From contig USBI01000029.1 of NCBI GenBank assembly GCA_900552945.1, positions 1-21,184 of the forward strand: a stretch of 21,184 nucleotides of DNA, in the 5' to 3' direction. The stretch comes from an uncultured Oscillospiraceae bacterium (GTDB taxonomy: Bacteria > Bacillota > Clostridia > Oscillospirales > Ruminococcaceae). The position numbers were made by a program, and so were the translations under genes. The notes under the pieces were generated by a model. That model worked only from the letters and a program-made list of their open reading frames with translations, was not told the DNA's origin and did not search any database. Shown piece by piece: positions 7,638-16,125 of the stretch (its first letter is position 1; each line of letters starts with the position of its first letter).

Positions 7638-7843
7638 TGAAGGCATTAGAAATTCGTGATATGACACTTACCGAGATGAACCAGAAGGTGAGCGATCTTA
7701 AAGCGGAGCTTTTCAATCTGCGCTTTCAGCTTGCAGTCAATCAGCTCGAGAATCCTCAGCGCATCAAGGCTGTTAAAAGAGACATTGCTCGCTTGAAAAC
7801 AGTCATCCGCGAGCAGGAGCTCAAGGAAACCGCTGGTAAGTAA
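7637..7843 (+). CDS. rpmC: 50S ribosomal protein L29
   Basis: This 68-residue L29 is a helical hairpin near the exit site, next to L23. The segments [20 protein letters not shown] and [16 protein letters not shown] are the two long helices. The ATG overlaps the rplP stop codon and uses a weak upstream GGTGAG. Length and position are standard. Confidence 0.97.
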   Translation: MKALEIRDMTLTEMNQKVSDLKAELFNLRFQLAVNQLENPQRIKAVKRDIARLKTVIREQELKETAGK

Positions 7844-7861
7844 GGAAGGGAGGATTAAGCT

Positions 7862-8119
7862 GTGAGTGAGAGAAACCTCAGAAAGACCAGAGTAGGTATG
7901 GTTGTCAGCAACAAAATGGACAAAACCGTTGTTGTTACCATTGCTGACAATGTAAAACATCCTCTTTATAAAAAGATCATCAAACGCACCGTTAAGCTTA
8001 AAGCCCATGATGAAGGCAATGCCTGCAACATCGGCGACAAGGTGTTGGTTATGGAAACCCGTCCTTTGTCCAAAGACAAGAGATGGAGAGTTGTAGAAAT
8101 CATTGAAAAGGCGAAATAA
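7862..8119 (+). CDS. rpsQ: 30S ribosomal protein S17
   Basis: This 85-residue S17 is an OB-fold primary 16S rRNA binder that organises the 5' domain. The family pattern is [19 protein letters not shown] near the start and [20 protein letters not shown] near the end. The start is GTG at 7862 with a GGGAGG site upstream, 18 nt after rpmC. Confidence 0.98.
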   Translation: MSERNLRKTRVGMVVSNKMDKTVVVTIADNVKHPLYKKIIKRTVKLKAHDEGNACNIGDKVLVMETRPLSKDKRWRVVEIIEKAK

Positions 8120-8147
8120 TTAGCGCCGAATAAAGGAGGCTTGCACT

Positions 8148-8516
8148 GTGATACAGATGCAGAGTTACCTGAAGGTTGCCGACAACACCGGTGCGAAAGA
8201 ATTAATGTGCATCCGTGTGTTGGGTGGTTCCCGCAGAAGGTATGCGAATATCGGCGACGTGGTCGTTGCTTCGGTCAAAAAAGCAACACCCGGCGGCGTT
8301 GTAAAAAAAGGCGATGTTGTAAAAGCTGTTATCGTTCGTTCCGCGAAAGGCGTTCGCCGTGACGACGGAACCTACATCCGTTTCGACGAGAATGCAGCAG
8401 TCATCATCCGTGAAGACAAAAACCCGAGAGGTACCCGTATTTTTGGGCCTGTCGCCAGAGAGCTCCGCGAGAAAGAGTATTTGAAGATCCTTTCCCTCGC
8501 GCCGGAAGTTCTTTAA
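8148..8516 (+). CDS. rplN: 50S ribosomal protein L14
   Basis: This 122-residue L14 sits at the subunit interface, contributes to intersubunit bridges and is the binding surface of the silencing factor RsfS in bacteria. The start [18 protein letters not shown] and the later [15 protein letters not shown] are characteristic. The GTG start follows AAAGGAGG with suitable spacing. In classical nomenclature it opens the spc section, but only 28 nt separate it from rpsQ and I see no promoter there. Confidence 0.98.
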   Translation: MIQMQSYLKVADNTGAKELMCIRVLGGSRRRYANIGDVVVASVKKATPGGVVKKGDVVKAVIVRSAKGVRRDDGTYIRFDENAAVIIREDKNPRGTRIFGPVARELREKEYLKILSLAPEVL

Positions 8517-8534
8517 TTGGAGGTGCACTTGAAA

Positions 8535-8852
8535 ATGAGTAAAGTACACGTAAAACGCGACGATACCGTTGTGATCCTCACCGGTAAAGACAAAGGCAAA
8601 CAGGGTAAAGTACTGGAAGTAAGCCCTTCTGAGCAGAAGGTCATTATCGAAGGCTGCAACATCGTCAGCAAACACGTAAAACCGAGAAGAATGGGCGAGA
8701 CCGGCGGTATTGTAAAAGCTGAGTCCCCGATCTATGCTTGCAAGGTGCAGGTTGTCTGCCCGAAATGCAAGAAGCCGACCAGAGTCGGCCATAAAGTTGC
8801 CGAAGACGGCAAAAAAGAGCGCTTGTGCAAAAAATGCGGCGCAACCTTTTAA
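8535..8852 (+). CDS. rplX: 50S ribosomal protein L24 (zinc-ribbon form)
   Basis: This 105-residue L24 is a KOW-domain protein and one of the two assembly initiators of the 50S subunit. The KOW motif lies in [15 protein letters not shown] (about 16-30). The C-terminal half carries two CxxC pairs, Cys75/Cys78 and Cys98/Cys101, which would form a zinc ribbon. I chose the ATG at 8535: GGAGG (8519-8523) lies 11 nt upstream. In-frame TTG (8517), GTG (8523) and TTG (8529) overlap or crowd that site. Only 18 nt separate it from rplN. Confidence 0.96.
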   Translation: MSKVHVKRDDTVVILTGKDKGKQGKVLEVSPSEQKVIIEGCNIVSKHVKPRRMGETGGIVKAESPIYACKVQVVCPKCKKPTRVGHKVAEDGKKERLCKKCGATF

Positions 8853-8868
8853 GTGAGGAGGAAACATC

Positions 8869-9408
8869 ATGGCAAGATTGAAAGATGCTTATGTAAATGA
8901 CATTGCACCTGCAATGATGAAAAAATTTGGTTACAAAAGCGTCATGCAGATCCCGAAGCTTGAAAAGGTTGTAATCAACGTTGGCTGCGGCGAAGCACGC
9001 GACAATCAGAAAATGATCGACGCGATCGTCAGCGACCTGGCTGCAATCACCGGTCAGAAACCGGTTGTTTGCAAAGCGAAAAAATCTGTTGCAAACTTCA
9101 AGCTCCGTGAGGGCATGAACATCGGCGCGAAGGTCACCCTCCGTTCCGAAAAAATGTATGAGTTCGTTGACCGTCTGTTCAACGTTGCTCTTCCGCGTGT
9201 CAGAGACTTCCGCGGTATCAATCCGAACTCTTTCGACGGCCGCGGCAACTACAATATGGGCCTGAAAGAGCAGCTCATCTTCCCGGAGATCGATTATGAT
9301 AAGATCGATAAAGTCCGCGGTATGGATATCTGCTTCGTGACGACAGCGAAAACCGACGAGGAAGCGCGTGAGCTGCTTACCCTGTTCGGCGCTCCGTTCG
9401 TGAAATAA
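8869..9408 (+). CDS. rplE: 50S ribosomal protein L5
   Basis: This 179-residue L5 forms the 5S RNP with L18 and 5S rRNA and contacts P-site tRNA. Typical stretches are [37 protein letters not shown] and the [19 protein letters not shown] region (about 106-124). GAGGAGG precedes the ATG, 16 nt after rplX. The length is the usual one. Confidence 0.98.
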   Translation: MARLKDAYVNDIAPAMMKKFGYKSVMQIPKLEKVVINVGCGEARDNQKMIDAIVSDLAAITGQKPVVCKAKKSVANFKLREGMNIGAKVTLRSEKMYEFVDRLFNVALPRVRDFRGINPNSFDGRGNYNMGLKEQLIFPEIDYDKIDKVRGMDICFVTTAKTDEEARELLTLFGAPFVK

Positions 9409-9423
9409 GGGAGGAAACGTTAC

Positions 9424-9609
9424 ATGGCGAAAAAGTCTATGATTGCAAAACAGCAGAGAGAGCCGAAGTTTTCCACCCGCGCCTACAACAGGTGCAAGAT
9501 CTGCGGAAGACCGCACGCTTATCTGAGAAAATATGGCATCTGCCGTATCTGCTTTAGAGAGCTGGCTTACAAGGGCCAGATTCCGGGCGTGAAAAAGGCA
9601 AGCTGGTAA
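9424..9609 (+). CDS. rpsN: 30S ribosomal protein S14, type Z (zinc-binding)
   Basis: This 61-residue S14 of the short C+ type binds zinc through Cys24, Cys27, Cys40 and Cys43 in CKICGRP and CRICFRE. The long, zinc-independent paralogue found elsewhere in some Bacillota is not in this window. It belongs to the 30S head next to S3 and S10. A GGGAGG site overlaps the rplE stop region. Confidence 0.98.
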   Translation: MAKKSMIAKQQREPKFSTRAYNRCKICGRPHAYLRKYGICRICFRELAYKGQIPGVKKASW

Positions 9610-9636
9610 GCTTTATAAGCAAAGGAGGTTAACGGC

Positions 9637-10035
9637 ATGCAAATCACCGATACTGTTGCTGATATGCTCACACGTATCAGAAATGCAAATACCGCGAAAC
9701 ATGACACGGTGGATGTACCCGCATCCAACATGAAGAAGGCAATCGCCCAGATTCTTGTTGACGAGGGTTATGTGAAAAGCTTCCAGGTCATCGATGACGG
9801 GAAGCAGGGCATCATCCGTATTACTTTGAAATACGGTGCGAACAAGTCCAAAGTGATCACAGGTTTGCGCAGAGTTTCCAAACCGGGCCTGCGTATTTAT
9901 ACAAATGTTGAGGATATGCCGAAGGTTATGAAAGGTCTGGGCGTGGCGATCCTGTCCACTTCCAAAGGCATCATGACCGATAAAGCGGCTCGCAAAGCCA
10001 ACGTTGGCGGCGAAGTCCTGGCATTTATCTGGTAA
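9637..10035 (+). CDS. rpsH: 30S ribosomal protein S8
   Basis: This 132-residue S8 is a primary binder of the 16S central domain. In Escherichia coli it is the spc-operon translational repressor. The N-terminal [19 protein letters not shown] and the C-terminal [20 protein letters not shown] are family signatures. AAAGGAGG is 10-11 nt upstream of the ATG. Confidence 0.98.
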   Translation: MQITDTVADMLTRIRNANTAKHDTVDVPASNMKKAIAQILVDEGYVKSFQVIDDGKQGIIRITLKYGANKSKVITGLRRVSKPGLRIYTNVEDMPKVMKGLGVAILSTSKGIMTDKAARKANVGGEVLAFIW

Positions 10036-10053
10036 AAAGGAGGTAAGCGTCGA

Positions 10054-10599
10054 ATGTCACGTATTGGAAGAAAACCAATCGATGTTCCCTCCGGTGTAGA
10101 CGTAAAAATCAGTGGTAATCACATCACTGTGAAAGGTCCTAAGGGAACACTGGAAAGAGATTTCCATCAAGATATGTCTGTCGCTTTGGAAGGCAGCGAG
10201 ATCATTGTATCCCGCCCGAGCGAAGACAAGGCACACAAAAGCCTGCACGGCCTCACCCGCACCCTGATCGCCAACATGGTGGAAGGCGTTACAAACGGCT
10301 TCTCCAAAGAGCTGGAGATCAACGGCGTTGGTTACCGTGCTGCAAAACAGGGCAAAGATCTTGTTATGAACCTGGGCTTTTCCCATCAGGTCATCTGCCC
10401 GGAGATCGACGGGATCAGCATTGACGTCCCGAACCCGAACCGGATCGTAATTTCCGGCCCGGACAAACAGAAAGTCGGCCAGTTTGCTGCTGAAGTTCGC
10501 GAAAAACGTCCGCCGGAGCCGTACAAAGGCAAAGGTATTAAGTACGTTGACGAACACATTCAGCGTAAAGAAGGTAAAGCTGGTAAGGGCAAGAAGTAA
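10054..10599 (+). CDS. rplF: 50S ribosomal protein L6
   Basis: This 181-residue L6 has two tandem L6 folds and lies near the GTPase-associated centre and the sarcin-ricin loop. The signature [14 protein letters not shown] is near the C-terminus, followed by a Lys/Gly-rich tail. The start [15 protein letters not shown] is canonical, with AAAGGAGG upstream and 18 nt from rpsH. Confidence 0.98.
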   Translation: MSRIGRKPIDVPSGVDVKISGNHITVKGPKGTLERDFHQDMSVALEGSEIIVSRPSEDKAHKSLHGLTRTLIANMVEGVTNGFSKELEINGVGYRAAKQGKDLVMNLGFSHQVICPEIDGISIDVPNPNRIVISGPDKQKVGQFAAEVREKRPPEPYKGKGIKYVDEHIQRKEGKAGKGKK

Positions 10600-10618
10600 T
10601 TAAAGGAGTTGACAAGAA

Positions 10619-10978
10619 ATGGTGAAAAAGACTGCTGGAACTGATTCCAGAATCAAGAGACACCGCAGAGTCCGTGCCAAGATCAGCGGTACACCTCAGC
10701 GTCCACGCCTTAATGTATTCCGCTCCTCCAAGAACATCTATGCACAGATCATTGATGATATCAACGGCGTTACTCTTGTTGCGGCTTCGTCGATTGAAAA
10801 AGGTTTTGAAGGAAGCGGCTCCAACAAGGATGGCGCTCGTAAAGTAGGCCAGATGGTTGCGAAAAAAGCCCTGGAAAAAGGAATCGAAGAGGTTGTTTTT
10901 GACCGCGGCGGTTACCTTTACCACGGTCGTATCCAGGAGTTGGCTGAGGGTGCCCGCGAATGCGGCCTCAAATTTTAA
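10619..10978 (+). CDS. rplR: 50S ribosomal protein L18
   Basis: This 119-residue L18 binds 5S rRNA together with L5. The basic N-terminal region includes [20 protein letters not shown], and the core includes [17 protein letters not shown]. It ends in the conserved [25 protein letters not shown] precedes the ATG. rpsE follows after only 14 nt. Confidence 0.98.
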   Translation: MVKKTAGTDSRIKRHRRVRAKISGTPQRPRLNVFRSSKNIYAQIIDDINGVTLVAASSIEKGFEGSGSNKDGARKVGQMVAKKALEKGIEEVVFDRGGYLYHGRIQELAEGARECGLKF

Positions 10979-10992
10979 GAGGAGGTATTCAT

Positions 10993-11493
10993 TTGGCTAT
11001 TATAGATGCTAACGCATATGATTTGAAAGAAAAAGTGGTTGCAATCAACCGCGTTTCCAAAACCGTAAAGGGCGGTCGTATCTTCAAGTTCGCTGCACTC
11101 GTTGTTGTTGGCGATGGTAACGACATCGTTGGTTTTGGTCTTGGTAAATCCGGCGAGGTTCCGGATGCGATCCGCAAGGGTATTGAAGACGCGAAAAAGA
11201 ACCTGATGAAGATCTCCATTCGCGGAACCACCATTCCGCACGAAGTGATCGGTCGTTTTGGCGCAGCTCGCGTTTTGATGAATCCTGCTCCGGAAGGTAC
11301 CGGCGTTATCGCTGGCGGTCCGGTTCGTGCGGTTATCGAAGTAACCGGCATTAAGGACATTCGTACAAAAGCTCTGCGTTCCAATAACCCCTGCAATGTC
11401 GTAAGAGCGACCATTGAAGGCCTTGCTTCTCTCCGCACTGCTGAGCAGATGGCAGAAATCAGAGGCAAGTCTGTGAAAGAAATCATTGGATAA
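10993..11493 (+). CDS. rpsE: 30S ribosomal protein S5 (TTG start)
   Basis: This 166-residue S5 is a translational-accuracy (ram) protein near the mRNA entry and decoding sites. The double-stranded RNA-binding-like domain covers [15 protein letters not shown] and the following [11 protein letters not shown]. The C-terminal domain ends with [15 protein letters not shown] place the start at TTG 10993, 7 nt after GGAGG (10981-10985). The alternative ATG at 10960 lies inside rplR, upstream of that site, and would add 11 residues unlike S5. Confidence 0.95.
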   Translation: MAIIDANAYDLKEKVVAINRVSKTVKGGRIFKFAALVVVGDGNDIVGFGLGKSGEVPDAIRKGIEDAKKNLMKISIRGTTIPHEVIGRFGAARVLMNPAPEGTGVIAGGPVRAVIEVTGIKDIRTKALRSNNPCNVVRATIEGLASLRTAEQMAEIRGKSVKEIIG

Positions 11494-11507
11494 GGGAGGA
11501 TTCACTC

Positions 11508-11693
11508 ATGGCAGATAAAATGTTGAATGTAAAGCTCGTGAGAAGTCTTTCCGGCAGAAAAGAAGATCAGATTGCAACGGCAAACTCCATGGGTCTGAAA
11601 AAGATCGGGGATGTTTCCGCGCAGCCTGATAACGATGCAACCAAAGGAAAGATTGCTAAAATCTCTCACCTCGTAGAGGTTGTAGAAGGCTGA
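11508..11693 (+). CDS. rpmD: 50S ribosomal protein L30
   Basis: This 61-residue L30 is a small 50S protein not present in every bacterial lineage but usual in Bacillota. The VKLVRSLSGRKEDQIATANS segment and the C-terminal KISHLVEVVE match the family. GGGAGG precedes the ATG. The 65-nt gap that follows carries two hairpins. Confidence 0.97.
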   Translation: MADKMLNVKLVRSLSGRKEDQIATANSMGLKKIGDVSAQPDNDATKGKIAKISHLVEVVEG

Positions 11694-11711
11694 TTGTTCT
11701 TTTCGGAACAA
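11694..11711 (+). other. Intercistronic stem-loop 1, rpmD-rplO
   Basis: TTGTTC (11694-11699) and GAACAA (11706-11711) form a 6-bp stem directly at the rpmD stop codon, with a 6-nt loop. There is no U tract. Confidence 0.45.
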
Positions 11712-11725
11712 CGCTTAAAGCATTT

Positions 11726-11743
11726 GCCGCCTGAAGAGGCGGC
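11726..11743 (+). other. Intercistronic stem-loop 2, rpmD-rplO
   Basis: GCCGCCT (11726-11732) pairs perfectly with AGGCGGC (11737-11743) across a GAAG tetraloop. It ends 5 nt before the rplO Shine-Dalgarno (11749-11753), so a protein binding it could block initiation. Confidence 0.6.
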
Positions 11744-11758
11744 GGAATGGAGGTTAAG

Positions 11759-12202
11759 ATGAAACTGCATGAGTTGACTCCGGCGGTTGGTTCCAATCAC
11801 GACGCGAAACGTAAAGGACGCGGCGCTGGTTCCGGAAACGGCAAAACAGCCGGAAAAGGTCATAAAGGACAGAACGCCCGTTCGGGCGGCGGTGTACGTC
11901 CGGGCTTTGAAGGCGGTCAGATGCCGCTTCAGAGACGTATCCCGAAAAGAGGTTTCAACAACATTTTCGCAACCCGTTATGCTACGGTGAATGTTGCTGA
12001 CCTCAACTCCAAGTTTGAAGACGGCGCGGTTGTTGATACCGAGGCTTTGAAAGCTGCTGGTCTGGTTCGCAAAGAGCTTGACGGCGTTAAAGTTCTTGGC
12101 AACGGCGAGCTTTCCAAGAAGCTGACCGTAAAAGCTGCCGCATTCTCTGCAAGCGCAAAAGAGAAGATCGAAAAAGCAGGCGGAGCGGCTGAAGTTCTTT
12201 AA
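11759..12202 (+). CDS. rplO: 50S ribosomal protein L15
   Basis: This 147-residue L15 is an elongated late-assembly 50S protein. The glycine-rich extension ([19 protein letters not shown], then [19 protein letters not shown]) is unmistakable. The ATG at 11759 is used because GGAGG (11749-11753) ends 5 nt upstream. The in-frame ATG at 11747 overlaps that site. Confidence 0.97.
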   Translation: MKLHELTPAVGSNHDAKRKGRGAGSGNGKTAGKGHKGQNARSGGGVRPGFEGGQMPLQRRIPKRGFNNIFATRYATVNVADLNSKFEDGAVVDTEALKAAGLVRKELDGVKVLGNGELSKKLTVKAAAFSASAKEKIEKAGGAAEVL

Positions 12203-12248
12203 GCCGTTCCAAGTTTGACTGACGTTTTCAGACGAAATGGAGGAAGCA

Positions 12249-13547
12249 ATGTTTCAGACGATAAGAAATGCACTGGCAATTCCTGAAACAAGGAAAAAAC
12301 TCCTGTATACCTTAATGATCATTGTTCTGTTCCGTATTGGCGCAGCGATTCCGGTTCCGTTTTTGGACCCGAGCGCGCTTAAGGCAATGGTCGAATCCAG
12401 CGGTGATTTTCTTGGGTATTTTGATATTATGACAGGTGGTTCGTTTGCCAACGCCACTCTGTTTGCGATGTCGATTACCCCGTATATCAACGCTTCCATT
12501 ATTGTACAGTTGCTGACGGTAGCAATCCGGCCGTTGGAACGGATGGCAAAAGAAGGCGAGACCGGCCGTAAAAAACTGGCTAAGATCACCCGCTATGTGA
12601 CTTTCGGAATTGCCCTTTTAATGGCAATCGCTTATTATTTCCTGGCACGTAGTTCCGGTGCGCTTACCGAAACTTACATGGTCGGCAAAACTGGCTTTTT
12701 CGTTGCTTGTGTCATTGTTGTAACTTTCGTAGCCGGTACGGCAGTAATTGTCTGGCTGGGTGAGCGCATCAATGAAAAGGGTATCGGAAACGGTATCTCC
12801 ATCATCCTGTTTGCCGGTATTATTTCCCGCGGACCTGCTATGATCGCTACGGCGGTTCAGTATTGGCAGTATGGTGAAAGCAACCCGATGTATTATTTCC
12901 TGATTCCGCTCATTGTAGTCATTTTTATTCTGATGATTGGTTTCATCGTTTTGATGACCAATGCGGAGCGCAGGATTCCGGTACAATACGCAAAACGCGT
13001 GGTTGGCCGGAAGATGTACGGCGGGCAGAGTTCGCATATTCCGATTAAGGTGAGCATGAGCGGCGTTATGCCGATCATCTTCGCGAGCTCCTTTATTTCC
13101 ATCCCGGGTACGATCGTTGCGTTCTGCAACCCGGAGCAGGGAAGCTTCTGGTGGCAGTTCGGGCAGTTGTTTAATTACACCAGCCTGTTCTATGGAGTTT
13201 TGTACTTCCTGTTGATCATAGGGTTTAACTACTTCTATGTCGCAATTCAGTATAATCCGGTGGAAATTGCCAATAATCTTCGCAAGAATAATGGTGCGAT
13301 TCCGGGCATCCGTCCGGGTAAACCGACAAGCGATTTTATCTCCAAAGTACTTTCTAAAATCACCTTTGTTGGTGCTATTTTCCTTGGCATCATCGCAATT
13401 TTCCCAATCCTTTTCACCAACGTCAGTGGAATGAACGTCGCAATCGGCGGTACATCCATCCTGATTGTTGTTGGTGTGGCACTGGAAACCATGCGTACGC
13501 TTGAGTCTCAGATTACGATGAGACATCATAAGGGCTTTTTAGAGTAA
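12249..13547 (+). CDS. secY: Protein translocase channel subunit SecY
   Basis: This 432-residue SecY is the pore subunit of the SecYEG translocon. The sequence shows the expected ten hydrophobic segments, beginning at about residues 18-38. Conserved cytosolic and helix motifs include GERINEKGIGNGISI (171-185), the basic loop RVVGRKMYGGQSSHIPIKV, and PGIRPGKPTSDFI. The ATG at 12249 follows GGAGG by 5 nt. The ATG at 12237 overlaps the site and is rejected. It lies in the usual rplO-secY-adk order, with adk 12 nt downstream. Confidence 0.98.
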   Translation: MFQTIRNALAIPETRKKLLYTLMIIVLFRIGAAIPVPFLDPSALKAMVESSGDFLGYFDIMTGGSFANATLFAMSITPYINASIIVQLLTVAIRPLERMAKEGETGRKKLAKITRYVTFGIALLMAIAYYFLARSSGALTETYMVGKTGFFVACVIVVTFVAGTAVIVWLGERINEKGIGNGISIILFAGIISRGPAMIATAVQYWQYGESNPMYYFLIPLIVVIFILMIGFIVLMTNAERRIPVQYAKRVVGRKMYGGQSSHIPIKVSMSGVMPIIFASSFISIPGTIVAFCNPEQGSFWWQFGQLFNYTSLFYGVLYFLLIIGFNYFYVAIQYNPVEIANNLRKNNGAIPGIRPGKPTSDFISKVLSKITFVGAIFLGIIAIFPILFTNVSGMNVAIGGTSILIVVGVALETMRTLESQITMRHHKGFLE

Positions 13548-13559
13548 TGGAGGGTTAAT

Positions 13560-14192
13560 ATGAACCTGATTTTCTTAGGAGCTCCCGGAGCTGGTAAGGG
13601 AACACAAGCCGAGGTCGTTTCTGAACACCTTGGCATTCCCACCATTTCCACGGGCAATATCATTCGAGAAGCACTGAAGAATGGAACCGAGACCGGTTTG
13701 AAAGCAAAATCCTATATGGACGCAGGCAAATTGGTTCCGGACGAGATTGTAATTGCCATCATCAAAGAACGCCTCGCGCAGGATGACTGCAAGGGTGGAT
13801 TTATTCTGGATGGCTTCCCTCGTACAGTCCCTCAGGCAGAAGCGCTTACACAGATGGGCGTTGAAATCGATCGCGTGATCGATATTGAAGTACCGGATGA
13901 AAAAATCATGGCTCGCCTTTCCGGCCGTCGTGTTTGTGAAGCGTGCGGCGCTTCCTACCATTTGGAATATAAGCCGATGAAAGTCGAAGGCGTATGTGAT
14001 AAATGCGGTGGAAAAACCGTTCAGCGTAAAGACGACCATCCGGATACGGTGAAAGATCGTCTCCATGTTTATCATGAGCAGACAGAACCCTTAAAAGCTT
14101 ATTATGAAAAGCTTGGCAAGCTGGTCACCGTAATCGGTCAGGAAGAAGTAAAGGATACAACGGCACTGACCTTAAAAGCTGTGGAGGCTTAA
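13560..14192 (+). CDS. adk: Adenylate kinase (zinc-LID form)
   Basis: This 210-residue long-form adenylate kinase interconverts ATP + AMP and two ADP. The P-loop GAPGAGKGT is at 7-15 and DGFPRT at 84-89. The LID domain (about 120-160) carries Cys126, Cys129, Cys146 and Cys149, the four-cysteine structural zinc set common in Gram-positive enzymes. GGAGG precedes the ATG. map starts 2 nt after the stop, so the two are probably coupled. Confidence 0.98.
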   Translation: MNLIFLGAPGAGKGTQAEVVSEHLGIPTISTGNIIREALKNGTETGLKAKSYMDAGKLVPDEIVIAIIKERLAQDDCKGGFILDGFPRTVPQAEALTQMGVEIDRVIDIEVPDEKIMARLSGRRVCEACGASYHLEYKPMKVEGVCDKCGGKTVQRKDDHPDTVKDRLHVYHEQTEPLKAYYEKLGKLVTVIGQEEVKDTTALTLKAVEA

Positions 14193-14194
14193 AC

Positions 14195-14944
14195 ATGATT
14201 TCGCTGAAGACAGCTCATGAGCTGGAGCGTATGCAAAAGGCTTGCAGAATTTCCGCACAGGCTCTTAAAGTCGCGGAAGAACACATCAAGGCCGGCATGA
14301 GCACTTATGAGCTAGATATGATTCTCCGGGAATTTTATCGGTCTCAGGGGGCGAAGCCCTCGTTCCTGGGATATGGAGGATTTACGGGAAGCGCCTGTAT
14401 TTCCATCAATGATGAAGTGATCCACGGTATCCCCAGTAAAACAAAAATTATCCGTGACGGTGATATTGTTAAGGTGGATACCGGCGCGTACATTGATGGA
14501 TTTCACGGCGACAATGCGGCTACTTTTGCAGTCGGCGAAGTGTCCGACGAAGCAAAGAAGCTGATGGACGTTACCGAACAGAGCCTTTATGAAGGCATTC
14601 GTATGGCGAAGGTGGGAAACCGCATTGGCGATATCTCCCACGCCATTGAAGAATATGTCACAAGCAGGGGATATGCAGTCGTAAAGAAGTTTGTCGGCCA
14701 CGGTGTCGGCCACGAACTGCATGAATCTCCGGAAGTTCCGAATTACGGGCACGCCGGGAAAGGTGTGCGCCTTGCAGCAGGAATGACGCTGGCGATCGAA
14801 CCGATGATCAACATCAAAGGGGAAGGCGTTAACGTGCTTGCGGATGGCTGGACGGTTAAAACGGCCTCAGGCAGTCTTTCGGCACATTTTGAACATACCA
14901 TCGCGATCACAAACAACGGTCCGGTTATCCTGACCAGAGCGTGA
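14195..14944 (+). CDS. map: Methionine aminopeptidase, type I
   Basis: This 249-residue cytosolic metalloenzyme removes the initiator methionine from nascent proteins. The five metal ligands are all present: Asp95, Asp106, His169, Glu202 and Glu233, with the substrate-site His78 in HGIP. Their spacing is the same as in the Escherichia coli enzyme, shifted by two residues. There is no N-terminal zinc-finger extension. The ribosome binding site GGAGG lies in the 3' end of adk. The location in the spc operon is typical of Bacillota. Confidence 0.98.
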   Translation: MISLKTAHELERMQKACRISAQALKVAEEHIKAGMSTYELDMILREFYRSQGAKPSFLGYGGFTGSACISINDEVIHGIPSKTKIIRDGDIVKVDTGAYIDGFHGDNAATFAVGEVSDEAKKLMDVTEQSLYEGIRMAKVGNRIGDISHAIEEYVTSRGYAVVKKFVGHGVGHELHESPEVPNYGHAGKGVRLAAGMTLAIEPMINIKGEGVNVLADGWTVKTASGSLSAHFEHTIAITNNGPVILTRA

Positions 14945-14954
14945 GGTGGTTTTA

Positions 14955-15218
14955 ATGCAGCTGACGGAAGGCTCGGTGGTAAGATCCACAGCAGGCCACG
15001 ATGCAGGCATATATGGTGTGATAGTTGGGTTTGAGCGCGGCTGGCCGTTGACGGCGGACGGAAAGGTCCATCGTCTGGAAAAGCCAAAGCGGAAAAACCC
15101 AAAACACCTGACTGTTTTGAACAGAACAGTTTGTTTAAGCGAAATACACAGCAATATGGCGCTCAGAAAGCTGTTATGGCCGTACCAGTACGGCGGTATG
15201 CAGCCTGAGTCAAGGTGA
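14955..15218 (+). CDS. KOW-domain RNA-binding protein, L14e-like
   Basis: This 87-residue basic protein has a KOW-type start (EGSVVRSTAGHDAGIYGVIVG, about 5-25), followed by a short Lys/Arg-rich stretch (HRLEKPKRKNPKHL). A gene of this type, annotated as a ribosomal L14E/L6E/L27E-like KOW protein (Bacillus subtilis YbzG position), sits between map and infA in many Bacillota. It probably binds rRNA or the ribosome, but its exact role is not established. I chose ATG 14955 with GAGG 8 nt upstream. The GTG at 14946 overlaps the Shine-Dalgarno. infA follows after 12 nt. Confidence 0.9.
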   Translation: MQLTEGSVVRSTAGHDAGIYGVIVGFERGWPLTADGKVHRLEKPKRKNPKHLTVLNRTVCLSEIHSNMALRKLLWPYQYGGMQPESR

Positions 15219-15230
15219 GGAGGCATTCGC

Positions 15231-15449
15231 TTGTCGAAAGATGATGTAATTGAGATTGAGGGCACAGTGGTAGAATCACTTCCGAATGCGATGTTCCAGG
15301 TTGAACTTGCAAACGGCCATAAGATTCTCGCCCACATTTCCGGCAAATTGCGGATGAATTTTATCCGTATTCTTCCGGGCGATAAGGTGACGGTAGAAAT
15401 GTCGCCTTATGATTTGAGTAAAGGACGCATTACCTGGCGTTCCAAATAA
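15231..15449 (+). CDS. infA: Translation initiation factor IF-1 (TTG start)
   Basis: This 72-residue IF-1 is a single OB-fold protein that occupies the 30S A site during initiation. The sequence is nearly canonical: [20 protein letters not shown], then [19 protein letters not shown] and a [11 protein letters not shown] end. The only start giving the normal N-terminus MSKDD is TTG at 15231, 7 nt after AGGAGG (15218-15223). Confidence 0.98.
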   Translation: MSKDDVIEIEGTVVESLPNAMFQVELANGHKILAHISGKLRMNFIRILPGDKVTVEMSPYDLSKGRITWRSK

Positions 15450-15465
15450 ACGTAAACCTGTTGTT

Positions 15466-15481
15466 CGCCTGTTGACAGGCG
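15466..15481 (+). other. Intercistronic stem-loop, infA-rpmJ
   Basis: CGCCTG (15466-15471) and CAGGCG (15476-15481) form a perfect 6-bp stem with a TTGA tetraloop, 10 nt before the rpmJ ribosome binding site. There is no U tract. Confidence 0.55.
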
Positions 15482-15505
15482 CGGCACTTTAAGGAGGTAT
15501 TTCAG

Positions 15506-15619
15506 ATGAAAGTAAGACCTTCGGTTAAACCTATCTGTGAAAAATGCAAAGTCATCAAGCGCAAAGGCCGCATCATGGTGATTTGTGACAACCCGAAGCA
15601 CAAACAGCGTCAGGGTTAA
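15506..15619 (+). CDS. rpmJ: 50S ribosomal protein L36 (zinc-binding)
   Basis: This is a complete 37-residue gene, starting [15 protein letters not shown] and ending KHKQRQG. The zinc ligands Cys11, Cys14, Cys27 and His32 mark the C+ form. AAGGAGG is upstream of the ATG. Its place between infA and rpsM is the standard one. It is easily lost by length filters because it is only 114 bases. Confidence 0.97.
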   Translation: MKVRPSVKPICEKCKVIKRKGRIMVICDNPKHKQRQG

Positions 15620-15737
15620 TTTCATTCGTTTCGCAAAAATCCTTATATAAATTTCAAGCAGATGGAGAAGTTCCTGTAAACCTGTACAATCAGGGAGGGA
15701 AGGGCATCCGTCAAGCACTGGAGGTGCAAGGTAGAAA

Positions 15738-16106
15738 ATGGCTCGTATAGCTGGTGTTGATTTGCCGAGAGAGAAAAGAATCGAAGTGGGTATCACCTAC
15801 ATCTACGGCATTGGTGATGCGACCGCGAAGAAGATCCTCGAAGCGACCGGTATTAATCCTGACACAAGAGTCAAGGACTTGACCGACGCGGAAGAGGCTG
15901 CACTGCGTGAGTACATCGACAAAAACCTTGAAGTTGAGGGCGACCTTCGCAGAAATGTTGCGCTTAACATCAAACGACTGATCGAGATCGGTTGTTACCG
16001 TGGCGTTCGCCACAGAAAAGGTTTGCCGGTTCGCGGACAGAGAACCAAAACAAACGCTCGTACCCGTAAGGGCCCGGTTAAGACCGTCGCAAACAAAAAG
16101 AAATAA
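15738..16106 (+). CDS. rpsM: 30S ribosomal protein S13
   Basis: This 122-residue S13 pairs with S19 in the 30S head and contacts P-site tRNA through its C-terminal tail. It shows [14 protein letters not shown] at the start, [16 protein letters not shown] (helix-two-turn-helix) and [20 protein letters not shown] near the end. A GGAGGTG (15719-15726 region) lies 11-13 nt upstream. The 118-nt gap before it is the longest inside the spc-alpha part. In Escherichia coli the alpha operon is controlled by S4 at the rpsM leader, but I cannot recognise that pseudoknot here. Confidence 0.98.
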   Translation: MARIAGVDLPREKRIEVGITYIYGIGDATAKKILEATGINPDTRVKDLTDAEEAALREYIDKNLEVEGDLRRNVALNIKRLIEIGCYRGVRHRKGLPVRGQRTKTNARTRKGPVKTVANKKK

Positions 16107-16125
16107 TAGGAAAGGATAAGAACAC

